Counted from the first letter of the stretch, positions 41,177 through 49,425 are shown. The stretch: 57,619 nt of DNA from an uncultured Collinsella sp. (GCA_958445895.1 CAUCTV010000007.1:1-57619), one strand, 5' to 3'. Translations and numbers: made by a program. The notes: generated from the letters alone by a model not told the origin.

Positions 41177-42576
41177 TTAACGGTCGTTTCGTTGCCGATA
41201 TGAAGTCGCCCCGCACCCCCGATAACGAGGAGCCGGCTGCCGAGCGCGCCTGCGACTTCCGCCCCGTCGACAAGGGCTTCACCGAGGAGATGGCGCTGGC
41301 CGAGGCCGAGCGCTGCCTCAACTGCAAGAAGCCGTTCTGCGTTGAGGGCTGCCCCGTCAACATCAACATCCCCCGCTTTATCGAGCAGATCCGCGAGAAG
41401 GACTTCGGCGGCGCTCTCGATACCATCCGCGAGGACTCCATGCTTCCCGCCATCTGCGGCCGCGTCTGCCCGCAGGAGAACCAGTGCGAGGGCAAGTGCA
41501 TCCGTGGCAAGAAGTCCGAGCCCGTGGCCATCGGCCAGCTCGAGCGCTTCCTGGGTGATCGCCCCGAGCTCGCTTCCACGCCCAAGATGGCTCCCAAGAA
41601 CGGCAAGAAGGTCGCCGTCGTCGGCTCTGGCCCGTCCGGCATCACCTGCGCCGGCGAGCTCGCCCGCAACGGCTTTGACGTCACCGTCTTCGAGGCATTC
41701 TTTACCGGCGGCGGCGTGCTGGTCTACGGCATCCCCGAGTTCCGTCTGCCCAAGGCAGTCGTCAAGCGCGAGATTGACGGCCTGGAGGACATGGGCGTCA
41801 AGTTTGAGTACAACTCCGTCGTGGGCAACATGGCCACGGCCGAGGAGCTGTTCGAGCAGGGCTTCGACGCCATCTACGTGGCGACCGGCGCTGGCCTGCC
41901 CAAGTTCCTCAACGTCCCCGGCGAGAACCTGCCCAACGTCTTCTTCGCCAACGAGTACCTCACCCGCGTGAACCTGATGAAGGCCAACAAGTTCCCCGAG
42001 TACGACACCCCCACCAAGCACGGCAAGAACGTCGTCGTCTTTGGTGGCGGCAACGTGGCTATGGACGCCGTCCGTACCGCCAAGCGCCTGGGCGCCGAGC
42101 ACGCCATCATCGCCTACCGCCGTACCGAGGACGAGATGCCCTGCCGTCGCGCCGAGCTGCACCATGCTAAGGCCGAGGGCGTCGAGGTTCTGCCGCTCGT
42201 CTCCCCGCTCGAGTTTGTCGCTGGCGAGGACGGCTCCGTGTGCGCCGTCAAGGTCCAGAAGATGGAACTCGGCGAGCCCGACGAGTCCGGCCGTCGTCGC
42301 CCGGTGCCCATCGAGGGCGCCATAGAGGAGATCCCCTGCGACGTCGCGATTTCGGCTATCGGCACCAACGCCAACCCCTTCGCAAAGAAGATCGGCGGCA
42401 AGATGGAGCTCAACAAGTGGGGCTACATCGTCGCCGACGAGGAGACCGGCCAGACCACCGATCCCCGCATCTGGGCCGGCGGCGACATCGTCACCGGTGC
42501 CGCTACGGTCATTCTGGCGATGGGCGCCGGCAAGAAGGCCGCTGCCTCCATCACCAAGAGCCTGCTGGGCGAGTAA
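41167..42576 (+). CDS. nfnB: NfnB / homotetrameric glutamate synthase-type flavoprotein
   Basis: A 469-residue subunit of the GltD-like family. N-terminal cysteines CLNCKKPFCVEGCPV (about residues 50-64) and CGRVCPQENQCEGKC (about 98-112) would hold two 4Fe-4S clusters. The FAD site is VAVVGSGPSGITCAGELARN near 153, the NADPH site VVVFGGGNVAMDAVRTAKRL near 290, and a final GGDIVTGAATVILAMGAGKK near 440. With nfnA directly upstream and overlapping, an electron-bifurcating transhydrogenase is the best reading; this genus is a hydrogen-producing fermenter in which reduced ferredoxin is also used by Ech. A terminator follows. Confidence 0.87.
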   Translation: MPLVNGRFVADMKSPRTPDNEEPAAERACDFRPVDKGFTEEMALAEAERCLNCKKPFCVEGCPVNINIPRFIEQIREKDFGGALDTIREDSMLPAICGRVCPQENQCEGKCIRGKKSEPVAIGQLERFLGDRPELASTPKMAPKNGKKVAVVGSGPSGITCAGELARNGFDVTVFEAFFTGGGVLVYGIPEFRLPKAVVKREIDGLEDMGVKFEYNSVVGNMATAEELFEQGFDAIYVATGAGLPKFLNVPGENLPNVFFANEYLTRVNLMKANKFPEYDTPTKHGKNVVVFGGGNVAMDAVRTAKRLGAEHAIIAYRRTEDEMPCRRAELHHAKAEGVEVLPLVSPLEFVAGEDGSVCAVKVQKMELGEPDESGRRRPVPIEGAIEEIPCDVAISAIGTNANPFAKKIGGKMELNKWGYIVADEETGQTTDPRIWAGGDIVTGAATVILAMGAGKKAAASITKSLLGE

Positions 42577-42604
42577 TCACCCTCAGCGCTAGCCATTAAA
42601 CGGC

Positions 42605-42642
42605 AAAGTCCCCGTCGAGCACACGCCCGGCGGGGACTTTTT
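42605..42642 (+). terminator. Terminator of the nfnAB operon
   Basis: AAAGTCCCCG and CGGGGACTTTTT form a ten-pair stem with a T run, starting 28 bases after the nfnB stop codon. Confidence 0.85.
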
Positions 42643-42660
42643 CTATGCCGGCCAACCCAT

Positions 42661-42692
42661 CACCACAAAGGTGCCTGTCCCCTTTGTGGTGG
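42661..42692. repeat. CACCACAAAGG hairpin of the GGGGACAG group, copy 1
   Basis: CACCACAAAGG and CCTTTGTGGTG pair around TGCCTGTCC. An almost identical hairpin lies at 42909-42948, on the other side of the family B pair, so that the B pair is bracketed by two copies. Confidence 0.75.
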
Positions 42693-42716
42693 TTTGGGAC
42701 TTGCCTGGTCGTTTTG

Positions 42717-42851
42717 TCTCGATCTGTAACACCTGGAGCCCGTTGAGCATCGTAGTTGTTACAGATCGAGATATTGTGCCGGCCGCCCACGCCGCATCTC
42801 AATCTGTAACAGTTAGAGCCATTTTCGCTGGCTTGGTGTTACAGATCGAGA
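42717..42851. repeat. Tandem pair of family B palindromes, locus 2
   Basis: Copy 3 (42717-42771) and copy 4 (42797-42851) each have arms TCTCGATCTGTAACA or TCTCAATCTGTAACA and TGTTACAGATCGAGA, with different interiors. Both are exactly 55 bases long. In each pair, here and at 25489, the first copy has the CGATC form and the second the CAATC form of the left arm. The gap 42577-42954 holds only repeats and hairpins. Confidence 0.87.
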
Positions 42852-42908
42852 CTATGCAAAAGCCGAGGATAGGCACTGCCGCCAAGGCCTTTCCCTCGGC
42901 CTAAAACA

Positions 42909-42948
42909 AAAACCACCACAAAGGTGCCTGCCCCTTTGTGGTGGTTTT
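42909..42948 (-). terminator. CACCACAAAGG hairpin, copy 2, acting as terminator
   Basis: AAAACCACCACAAAGG and CCTTTGTGGTGGTTTT form a 16-pair stem with a short loop. It ends seven bases after the stop codon of the cytidylate-kinase-like gene on the minus strand, so it likely stops that operon. Confidence 0.7.
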
Positions 42949-42954
42949 GGTCGG

Positions 42955-43578
42955 TTAGTCTTCGAGCTGGGCGACTTTGTAGCGGTAGGCAGCGGCGATA
43001 ACGTCTTTGCAGCCCTCGCGGCCCAGCTTGGCGCGGTTGACGACGATGTCCTTACCGCTCGTCATCTTCCACTTGCCGGCGCTGTAGCGCTTGTAAAAAG
43101 CCTCACGCGCCTTCTGCTGTTGCTTGACCAGCTTGGCGCCCTTCTTTTTATTAAGGCCACGCTTCTTGCGCACAATCTCGACGCGATCCTCAAAGGGAGC
43201 GGTCACCAGCACGGCAATGTGGTTGGGGTTGTTGCGAAGCAGGTAATCGGACAGACGGCCTTCGATAATGCAGCTCTCGGTCTCGCCCAGGTCCAAAATC
43301 ACCTGGCTCATCTTCTGGAACAACTTGTCCGAGTACGAACGCGCATCGTAGCGGTCGGGCAGAAACGCCATGTTCTCCACGGCCAGACGCTCGTCGTAGG
43401 CGGCCATCTTATCGAGCGACTCGCCCGCGCGCAGCGACGCACGCACCAGCAGCTCGTTGTCATACAGCGGAATCCCCAACTCGTCGGCAAGCATGCGACC
43501 AATCTCGTGGCCCTCGGCGCCAAAGTCGCGCGCGATGGTAATGACCACAGGATTCTTCTTATTCTCCAGATCGCTCAT
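42955..43578 (-). CDS. Cytidylate kinase-like family protein
   Basis: A 207-residue P-loop-kinase-like protein. It starts with VVITIARDFGAEGHEIGRML, where Cmk-like proteins carry a G-S-G-G-x-x-I-G nucleotide loop in the form DFGAEGHEIGR, and continues with LGIPLYDNELL and ESCIIEGRLSDYLLR. The basic region RKKRGLNKKKGAKLVKQQQK resembles the lid. Such proteins are annotated as cytidylate kinase-like, but no substrate has been shown. The start at 43578 has AAAGGAA upstream. It is the last gene after the amino-acid transporter, separated by a family A hairpin. Confidence 0.8.
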   Translation of the reverse strand: MSDLENKKNPVVITIARDFGAEGHEIGRMLADELGIPLYDNELLVRASLRAGESLDKMAAYDERLAVENMAFLPDRYDARSYSDKLFQKMSQVILDLGETESCIIEGRLSDYLLRNNPNHIAVLVTAPFEDRVEIVRKKRGLNKKKGAKLVKQQQKAREAFYKRYSAGKWKMTSGKDIVVNRAKLGREGCKDVIAAAYRYKVAQLED

Positions 43579-43596
43579 CGCGATTCCTTTCTCTAT

Positions 43597-43622
43597 GTGA
43601 CAAAGGGGCTGTCCCTTTGCCA
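43597..43622. repeat. Short GGGACAG hairpin between genes (family A-like)
   Basis: On the minus strand GTGGCAAAGGGACAGCCCCT followed by TTGTCACAT forms a stem with one mismatch around ACAG. It occupies almost the whole gap between the second permease and the cytidylate-kinase-like gene. Confidence 0.6.
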
Positions 43623-43626
43623 CATT

Positions 43627-44265
43627 CTACGCTGCCACCATTCGCCTCTGATATGCGCGAACCAGCAGCGAGATACCAAAGTTGAGCACAAAGTACATCG
43701 CAAACACCAGACCGTAGAGCATAAGCACCTGCGACAGATCGATCGCGTGGGCCATCACGACGTTTGCCGTGTACATGAGTTCGGCCACGTTAATGCCCGA
43801 AAGATACGAGCTGTCCTTGATGACGGTCGTGCACTGGCTAAACAGCGCCGGAATGATCGTCTTAAACGTCTGCGGCAGAATGATGTAGCGCATGGTGGCA
43901 AAGAAGCCAAAGCCCTGGCTCTGCGCTGCCTCAAACTGGCCGCGCGGAATCGAGTTGAGGCCGCCGCGCACAATCTCGGCCATAACAGCGCTGGTAAACA
44001 GCGTAAAGGCGATGGTCGAAATCACAATGTCCAGACCCTGCACCGTAAAGTAGATAAACAGGATCCACAGCAGGTTCGGCGTGCAGCGGAACAGCTCGAT
44101 ATAGGCGCTCACCAAAATACGGAATGGGCGGGGCGCATAGCTCTTAACGAGCGCCAGCACCGTGCCAAACATGAGCGAGAAAAAGATCGACAGCGCCGAG
44201 ATCTCGATGGTCTTAACAAAGCCGCCCCAAATGTAGAGCAGGTTGGTCGCGTTGAAGATTTCCAT
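43627..44265 (-). CDS. Amino-acid ABC transporter permease (second)
   Basis: A 212-residue HisM/GlnP-type permease with five hydrophobic segments and the cytoplasmic EAA loop GGLNSIPRGQFEAAQSQGFG near residue 100, which docks on the ATPase. It starts three bases after the first permease gene ends. Together with the solute-binding lipoprotein and the ATPase it forms a polar amino-acid importer. Confidence 0.93.
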   Translation of the reverse strand: MEIFNATNLLYIWGGFVKTIEISALSIFFSLMFGTVLALVKSYAPRPFRILVSAYIELFRCTPNLLWILFIYFTVQGLDIVISTIAFTLFTSAVMAEIVRGGLNSIPRGQFEAAQSQGFGFFATMRYIILPQTFKTIIPALFSQCTTVIKDSSYLSGINVAELMYTANVVMAHAIDLSQVLMLYGLVFAMYFVLNFGISLLVRAYQRRMVAA

Positions 44266-44268
44266 GCG

Positions 44269-45015
44269 CTAGGCCTCCTCTACGTTGTCGAGCCCCAGCT
44301 CGGCCAGGCTCACGCCGCGCGGACGCTCCTTGGAGCGGCGCTCGAGCCACTGCACCAGCATGGCGAGCGGAAAGCAGATGATGAAGTACATAAGGCAGCA
44401 GACGATGTATCCCTGCAGGTAACCGTACAGACTCACAAAGTTGTCGGAACGGTACATAAGGTCGCCGCCGGCCACAAGCGCCAGCACCGACGTGTTCTTG
44501 ACCAGGTTGAGCGCCTGGTTACACAGCGGCGGCAGAATGATCTTGAACGTCTGGGGCAGCACGATGTACCAGTAAGCCTGCGCACGGGTGAAGCCCTGGC
44601 TCTGGGCCGCCTCCATCTGACCGCGCGGAACCGCCTCGATACCGGTGCGGATGACCTCCGAGATATAGGCCGCGTGATACAGGCCCACGCCCAAGAAGCC
44701 CAACACGAACGGCGCAATGCGCACCGGCTGGTCGGCACCGGTTATGGCCTGCAAAAACTGCGGGCCGGCCATGTACATAAAGAGCACCTGCACGGGCAGC
44801 GGGGTGTTCTGGTAAAACTCCACGTACACGCGGCTGATGCCACGCAGCACCCGCGAACGGGTGGTAGAAAACACGCCCAGCAGCGTGCCCAGCACCAGCG
44901 ACAGCAGCAGACCGGCAACGACCACCTGCAGCGTCACGCCAAAGCCCTCCCAGAAGGGCCCCATGTTTTGAAATGTCGTCGACCAACGGTCGGCGTCAAA
45001 TAATCCTTCGAGCAT
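44269..45015 (-). CDS. Amino-acid ABC transporter permease (first)
   Basis: A 248-residue permease of the same family as its neighbour. It has five helices and an EAA loop GIEAVPRGQMEAAQSQGFTR near residue 140. I chose the ATG at 45015 (MLEGLFDADRW) because GGAAGGAA lies directly upstream; a longer frame reaches 45084 without support and would overlap the binding-protein gene. Two distinct permeases point to a heteromeric channel, as in glutamate/aspartate systems. Confidence 0.92.
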   Translation of the reverse strand: MLEGLFDADRWSTTFQNMGPFWEGFGVTLQVVVAGLLLSLVLGTLLGVFSTTRSRVLRGISRVYVEFYQNTPLPVQVLFMYMAGPQFLQAITGADQPVRIAPFVLGFLGVGLYHAAYISEVIRTGIEAVPRGQMEAAQSQGFTRAQAYWYIVLPQTFKIILPPLCNQALNLVKNTSVLALVAGGDLMYRSDNFVSLYGYLQGYIVCCLMYFIICFPLAMLVQWLERRSKERPRGVSLAELGLDNVEEA

Positions 45016-45040
45016 TTGATTCCTTCCTTGGACGATGTGC

Positions 45041-45916
45041 CTATACAAGGCCCCAGGTCTTGACCTCTTGGTCGAGCCAGCCATCGGCCAGGCGATCGCA
45101 AATCACCTGATCGACCACGGCCGAAAGGTCGCAGCCCTTCTTGGTCGCCACGCCGTAGCCCTGCTCGCCAAACTTGACCTCGGGCTGCAGCAGCTCAACG
45201 GTCTCGTTCATGTAACCGGCCAGCGTGGAGCGATCCATGGCAAAGACGTCGATATTGCCGGCGTCGAGCGAGCTCTTGATGATGGGGTAGCCGCTAAAGG
45301 CCCTAAACTCGGGCTTGCAGCTAAAGCCGTTGTCCTTGATCATCTGCTCGATCAGGCCCTGCGTGGTGGCACCCTGGCTCACACCAATGACCTTGCCGTC
45401 CAAGTTCTCAATCGAGGTAAAGCCCGAACGCTTCTTGACCATGAGTCCAACGTAGTCGGTGCGGTACGGCGTCGAGAAATCCCAGCTCTTCTTGCGCTCG
45501 TCGGTGATGGTGTAGGTCGCCGCGACCACGTCGAGTTGGCCGTTATCGATCAGCGGGCCGCGCGTCTTGGGCGTTACGTCGGTAAACTCGACAAGCTCCT
45601 GGGCGCGGGCCTCTTTGTAGCTCACGCCAAAGACGGCAGCGGCGATCTGGTAGCACAAATCGACTTCCATGCCCTCAAAGCGACCCTTGGCGGTGTCGTA
45701 ATAGCCGTAGCCGGGAACGTCTTTCTTAACGCCGGCATTCAGATGGCCACGCGACTTAATGGCCGCAAGCTTGGATCCCTTGTCGGAACCCTCGCCGCTG
45801 GTGGAGTTGCCGCAACCGGCAAGCGCGGTCCCCGTCAGCGCAAGCATGCCGGCGCCAGCCAGCTGCAAAAAGTGACGGCGCGATACAGCCGCCCTCGTCA
45901 TATCCGTCATGTCCAT
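45041..45916 (-). CDS. Amino-acid ABC transporter substrate-binding lipoprotein
   Basis: A 291-residue binding protein. The N-terminus has a twin-arginine-like SRRHFLQLAGAG run followed by a hydrophobic stretch and the lipobox LAGC near residue 35, so it is a lipoprotein that may use the Tat route. The mature part is a type-II periplasmic-binding fold with GYYDTAKGRFEGMEVDLCYQ, DVVAATYTITDERKKSWDFS and YRTDYVGLMVKKRS, the pattern of glutamate/aspartate or polar amino-acid binders (GluB/GltI-like). ATG at 45916 is used; a GTG one codon earlier is possible, and no good ribosome site is visible. The next gene upstream ends only a few bases away. Confidence 0.92.
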   Translation of the reverse strand: MDMTDMTRAAVSRRHFLQLAGAGMLALTGTALAGCGNSTSGEGSDKGSKLAAIKSRGHLNAGVKKDVPGYGYYDTAKGRFEGMEVDLCYQIAAAVFGVSYKEARAQELVEFTDVTPKTRGPLIDNGQLDVVAATYTITDERKKSWDFSTPYRTDYVGLMVKKRSGFTSIENLDGKVIGVSQGATTQGLIEQMIKDNGFSCKPEFRAFSGYPIIKSSLDAGNIDVFAMDRSTLAGYMNETVELLQPEVKFGEQGYGVATKKGCDLSAVVDQVICDRLADGWLDQEVKTWGLV

Positions 45917-45924
45917 CACCGCGC

Positions 45925-46656
45925 CTAGTGCAGAATCTTGGACAGGAACTCGCGGCAGCGCGGGTTCTCGGGGTTATCGAAGAAGTGCTCGGGCGTGCCC
46001 TCCTCCAGGATGCGGCCGTCCTCCATAAAGATGACGCGGTCGGCCACCTGGCGCGCAAAGCCCATCTCGTGCGTCACGCAGATCATGGTGATGTCCTCCT
46101 GCGCGAGCTCGATCATAACGTCGAGCACCTCCTGCACCATCTCGGGGTCGAGCGCCGAGGTCGGTTCATCAAACAGGATGATGGGCTGCTTGGTGCACAG
46201 GGCGCGGGCGATGGCGATGCGCTGCTGCTGACCACCCGAGAGATTCTGCGGATACTCGCCGGCCTTATGCGCCATGCCGACGCGCTTGAGCGCGGCGATG
46301 GCGATCTCGGTCGCCTCCTCCTTGCTCTTCTTTTGCAGCTTGATGGGCGCGAGCGTCAGGTTACCGAGCACCGTCATGTTGGGATACAGGTTGAACTGCT
46401 GAAACACCATGGAGCTATACTTGCGGGCCATCTCCAGGTGATTCTTTTTGGTGAGCGGCGTACCGTCGATGATGACCTCGCCCGACGTGGGCTCCTCAAG
46501 ATAATCGACGCAGCGGATGAGCGTCGACTTGCCCGAGCCGGAAGGCCCGATCATTACGAGCTTCTCGCCGCGCTTGACGGTGAGGTTGATATCTTTGAGC
46601 ACATGCAGGTCGCCAAAGTACTTGTTGAGATGCTTGATCTCGATCATGTCTGCCAT
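45925..46656 (-). CDS. Amino-acid ABC transporter ATP-binding protein (GlnQ-like)
   Basis: A 243-residue ATPase of the polar amino-acid family. Walker A GPSGSGKST is near residue 37, the Q-loop in VFQQFNLYPNMTVLGNLTLA, signature LSGGQQQR, Walker B IILFDEPTSALDPE and H-loop in CVTHEMGF. These match GlnQ/GltL proteins closely. It is the first gene of the operon (ATPase, binding protein, two permeases), preceded by a candidate promoter. An ATG four codons in is an alternative start. Confidence 0.95.
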   Translation of the reverse strand: MADMIEIKHLNKYFGDLHVLKDINLTVKRGEKLVMIGPSGSGKSTLIRCVDYLEEPTSGEVIIDGTPLTKKNHLEMARKYSSMVFQQFNLYPNMTVLGNLTLAPIKLQKKSKEEATEIAIAALKRVGMAHKAGEYPQNLSGGQQQRIAIARALCTKQPIILFDEPTSALDPEMVQEVLDVMIELAQEDITMICVTHEMGFARQVADRVIFMEDGRILEEGTPEHFFDNPENPRCREFLSKILH

Positions 46657-46691
46657 GGATGTCCCTTCCCTGCGTTTACACGAGTTGAACT

Positions 46692-46697
46692 ATTGTA
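46692..46697 (-). promoter_or_regulatory. Candidate -10 box of the amino-acid transporter operon
   Basis: TACAAT on the minus strand lies 35 bases before the ATPase start codon. The -35 position reads CTGCGG, a poor match. Confidence 0.35.
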
Positions 46698-46762
46698 CGG
46701 AAAGAACCACGTTTCCGCAGCCCACACTACATCCCCGTAAAGAACCCGCAACCTTCCACCCA

Positions 46763-46827
46763 CTCATTGGGGGCAGACTTAAATGAGTACCCCCCGTGGG
46801 TACTCATTTAAGTCTGTCCCCAATGAG
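46763..46827. repeat. Perfect-form GGGGACAG hairpin (family A)
   Basis: Two 30-base arms with one mismatch, CTCATTGGGGGCAGACTTAA with ATGAGTACCC, and the reverse complement, surround a five-base loop. The arm sequence is the same unit as at 200-259 and 3790-3849 but here forms a full cruciform. Confidence 0.87.
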
Positions 46828-46871
46828 CACCGAAAATAATACAACCGCCCTTGTTGAGCATAAGTCAGCGA

Positions 46872-46970
46872 AAACCCGTACACGCGAGCAAGGTGACGTG
46901 AAATGAAAGGGCGCAGACCTTATGGTCGCGCCCTTGAAATTGAACGTCAGATTGCCGCGTGTACGGGTTT
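46872..46970 (-). terminator. Nested palindrome and terminator after yqeY
   Basis: AAACCCGTACACGCG and CGCGTGTACGGGTTT are perfect 15-base outer arms. Inside, TGACGT faces ACGTCA and AAGGGCGC-GACC faces GGTC-GCGCCCTT around TTAT. It lies about 45 bases past the yqeY stop codon. It may be a terminator or a further repeat family seen once here. Confidence 0.65.
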
Positions 46971-47014
46971 GCAGCGTCGAGCCGTTACGCGGTTTGGTAA
47001 AACCGCGTAACAAA

Positions 47015-47458
47015 TTACGCCAGCTTTGCGCCGACGATCTTTGCCGCGGCAGGCTTGTCGAAGTTGCCGCCGGTGGCCTTGCCGAGCGCGCCCATGACCT
47101 GGCCCATCTGCTTCTTGGACGTGGCACCCAGCTCGGCGATAACCTGCTCGATCAGGGCCTCGAGCTCCTCGCCCGAAACCTGCGCGGGCAGCAGGCTCTC
47201 CAGAATCTTGACCTGCTCGGTCAGGTTGTCGGTACGCTCCTGGTCGGTGCCGGCCTTGATGGACATCTCCAGCGTCTCGCTCGTCTGCTTAATCAGACGC
47301 TTGATCATGCTGTTGACGTCTTCCTCGGTCACATCGCGACGCTCGTTGACCTCGATGTTCTTCACTTCGGCCTTAACCTGGCGAATGATAGACAGGCGAA
47401 CCTTGTCCTTAGCCTTCATGGCTGCGATCATTTCCTTCTGCAGCTCTTCGTTGGTCAT
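47015..47458 (-). CDS. GatB/YqeY domain protein
   Basis: A 147-residue YqeY-type protein, all helical, related to the C-terminal tRNA-binding part of GatB. The signature stretches are KDKVRLSIIRQVKAEVKNIE near residue 20, LESLLPAQVSGEEL near 85, and MGQVMGALGKATGGNFDKPA near the end. Its cellular role is not settled. The start at 47458 (MTNEELQKEM) has GAGGAGG upstream; a longer frame to 47494 is not supported. Confidence 0.9.
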   Translation of the reverse strand: MTNEELQKEMIAAMKAKDKVRLSIIRQVKAEVKNIEVNERRDVTEEDVNSMIKRLIKQTSETLEMSIKAGTDQERTDNLTEQVKILESLLPAQVSGEELEALIEQVIAELGATSKKQMGQVMGALGKATGGNFDKPAAAKIVGAKLA

Positions 47459-47512
47459 CTGCAAATCCTCCTCAATAGTGCGGGCGGCACTCACACGAGC
47501 GCCGCCCCATGA

Positions 47513-48733
47513 TTACTCAGTCGTCGACGAATTGTCGGTCGAACTCTTGGTGACGCCCTTCAGGCTGACGTTGTACGGCACGTCCTTGGGCATGGGGTTA
47601 ACGGTGATGTCGGCGTCCTTCTTGTACTGCTCCAGCCACTCGCTGTACGCAGTGCTCTCTGCCTGCGTCTTCACCACGTTGGAGACATACTTCTTGATGT
47701 CCTTGGGCACCTGTTTAATGTCATCGACCTGGCTATCGACATGGAAGTAGTCGGTGCACTTGATGATGTGGTAACCATACGTCGACTCGACGACGTCGCT
47801 CACGTCGCCCTTGTTAAGGCCTTCGAGCGCCGCCTGATAGCTGTCGACGAAGGTGGTGAGCTTGTCCCAGCCCACGTCGCCCTTCTTCTCCTTGGAACCG
47901 GTGTCGTCGGAATACTGCTTCACGGCGTCTTCAAAGCTCAGCTCGCCGGAGTTAATCTTGTCCAGGCACTCCTGCGCCTTGGCCTTGGCGGCAGCCTTGT
48001 CCTCGTCGGATGCGTCGGAATCGACCTTGATCAGGATGTTCGACGAGCGGCGGGCATCGTTGTACTTCGACAGGTTCTCGTTGATGTAATCGACGATCTC
48101 GCTGTCCTTGGGCTTGCTGGTGGGCGCCACGGCTTCCTTGAGCTTTTGCTGCGCCAGGCTCTCCTTGAGCGAGCTCTTATAGGTGTCCTCGGTGTAGCCG
48201 TAAGTCTTAAGGGTCTTCTTAAAGGTCTTGGCGCCGCCCGCGCTCTTGCACGCGTCCTTCCAAGCCTTCTCGACTTCCTCATCCGACACCGTCACGCCGT
48301 TTTCCTTCTGCGCCTGCTGAAGCAGAATCTGCTGCGTGTAGGAGTCGATGAGCTGCTTGCGGTACTTCTTGGGCGTGAGGTCGTTGTCGACCAGGTACTG
48401 TGCCCAGTCCTTGTCCTTGGTGTAGCCATAGGACGTGCGCATGCTCATGATCTGCTTGGTCACGGTGTCCTCGGTGAGGTTGGTGCCATTGATGGTAGCA
48501 GCCACGCCGCCGGTCAGCTTGTAGCCCGAGGTGTCCTCGGCCTGCGACATAAGGCCGGAGCACGCCATCGCCGAGACGGAAAGCAGCATCGCCAGCACGC
48601 CGATGACCACCAGGACGATCTTGACGGTCTTGGACACGTACGTCTTGCGCTGCTTCTTGCGAGAGCTGGAGGCAGCGTGGGCCTGCTGCTCGGGCGTCGG
48701 CGCGGCCTCGGAGTTCTTTTTCTTATTTGCCAT
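47513..48733 (-). CDS. Membrane-anchored parvulin-type foldase (PrsA/SurA-like)
   Basis: A 406-residue exported folding factor. A basic, Gln/Ser-rich N-terminal tail of about 35 residues precedes a membrane segment at about 38-60 (IVLVVIGVLAMLLSVSAMAC); the Cys at its end could be a lipid site, but the lipobox is poor. A SurA_N-like helical region (about 75-225) is followed by a parvulin prolyl isomerase domain at about 235-335, with SSNILIKVDSDAS, GELSFEDAVKQYSDD, KGDVGWDKL and YGYHIIKCTDY. The start at 48733 follows GAAAGG. It would help fold secreted or surface proteins in the cell wall space. Confidence 0.88.
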   Translation of the reverse strand: MANKKKNSEAAPTPEQQAHAASSSRKKQRKTYVSKTVKIVLVVIGVLAMLLSVSAMACSGLMSQAEDTSGYKLTGGVAATINGTNLTEDTVTKQIMSMRTSYGYTKDKDWAQYLVDNDLTPKKYRKQLIDSYTQQILLQQAQKENGVTVSDEEVEKAWKDACKSAGGAKTFKKTLKTYGYTEDTYKSSLKESLAQQKLKEAVAPTSKPKDSEIVDYINENLSKYNDARRSSNILIKVDSDASDEDKAAAKAKAQECLDKINSGELSFEDAVKQYSDDTGSKEKKGDVGWDKLTTFVDSYQAALEGLNKGDVSDVVESTYGYHIIKCTDYFHVDSQVDDIKQVPKDIKKYVSNVVKTQAESTAYSEWLEQYKKDADITVNPMPKDVPYNVSLKGVTKSSTDNSSTTE

Positions 48734-48799
48734 AGTTGGCCTTTCGCATAACGAATCGAACAAACGCCATTGTGTCACAACGCAGCCCCCGCGGCACGC

Positions 48800-48950
48800 T
48801 TGGTGCATTGGGGACAGGTTAATCTGCACCATTTTGGTGCAAAGGGGACAGATGTGGCACTTGGCAGTTGGGGACGTTCTTTATGTGCCGGCACACGGGG
48901 ACTGTCCCTAACTGCCGGCAGAAAAGGAACGTCCCCAAGTGCCGACTCAG
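48800..48950. repeat. Composite cluster of GGGGACAG-type hairpins (family A)
   Basis: A hairpin TTGGTGCA...TGCACCATTTTGGTGCA with two GGGGACAG units is followed by a larger structure in which GGCACTTGG-CAGTTGGGGACG pairs with CGTCCCCAAGTGCC and the inner TGCCGGCA and CTGCCGGCAG can pair. The sequence GTCCCCAAGTGCCGAC also occurs near 3860. It fills the gap between the foldase and the PTS IIA genes. Confidence 0.7.
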
Positions 48951-48957
48951 CCCCACC

Positions 48958-49425
48958 TTAGAAGTGACGGCGGATGGCGTCGACCATGCCCTGGGGCGTG
49001 GTCTGGCCGAGCACATCGGCCGCGACATCCGCGTCCATAAAGATATTCATAAGTGCTTGCAGGGCCTCGACCTGGCCGCCCGGCTCGGCGATGCCCAGAT
49101 TGATGACGATCTGCGCCGGCACCGGAGCGCCCATGCCAGCCATAGCGTTAAATGTCACGGGCGCGGCGGGCTTCACCACCGCGATATAGGGCTTGGCCAC
49201 AAACCCCGGATCGGTATGCGGAATGGCAATGTTTGCCGCCGGCATGGCAAGACCCGTGGGATAGGCATCCTCGCGCGTGCGAACGGCGTCGAGCCAACCG
49301 TCGGCAATGTAGCCGCGCGGAGCGAGCTCGTCCTCGAGCTGCGCAAACACCTCATCCGGCGTCGCACACTCCCAATCAAAAAACACCAGCTCAGGCGAGA
49401 AAAGCGCCTCGGCGTTATCCGCCAT
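48958..49425 (-). CDS. PTS sugar transporter EIIA domain protein (galactitol/fructose type)
   Basis: A 155-residue EIIA protein of the mannitol-fructose-galactitol fold. The active-site His is in IAIPHTDP near residue 70, after the run ANIAIPH, and the family pattern AVVKPAAPVTFNAM follows. It would pass phosphate from HPr to a sugar-specific IIB/IIC, but no IIB or IIC gene is next to it, so it may serve distant components or a regulatory role. The start at 49425 has GGAGGAC upstream. The next gene upstream is the PIN toxin. Confidence 0.88.
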   Translation of the reverse strand: MADNAEALFSPELVFFDWECATPDEVFAQLEDELAPRGYIADGWLDAVRTREDAYPTGLAMPAANIAIPHTDPGFVAKPYIAVVKPAAPVTFNAMAGMGAPVPAQIVINLGIAEPGGQVEALQALMNIFMDADVAADVLGQTTPQGMVDAIRRHF

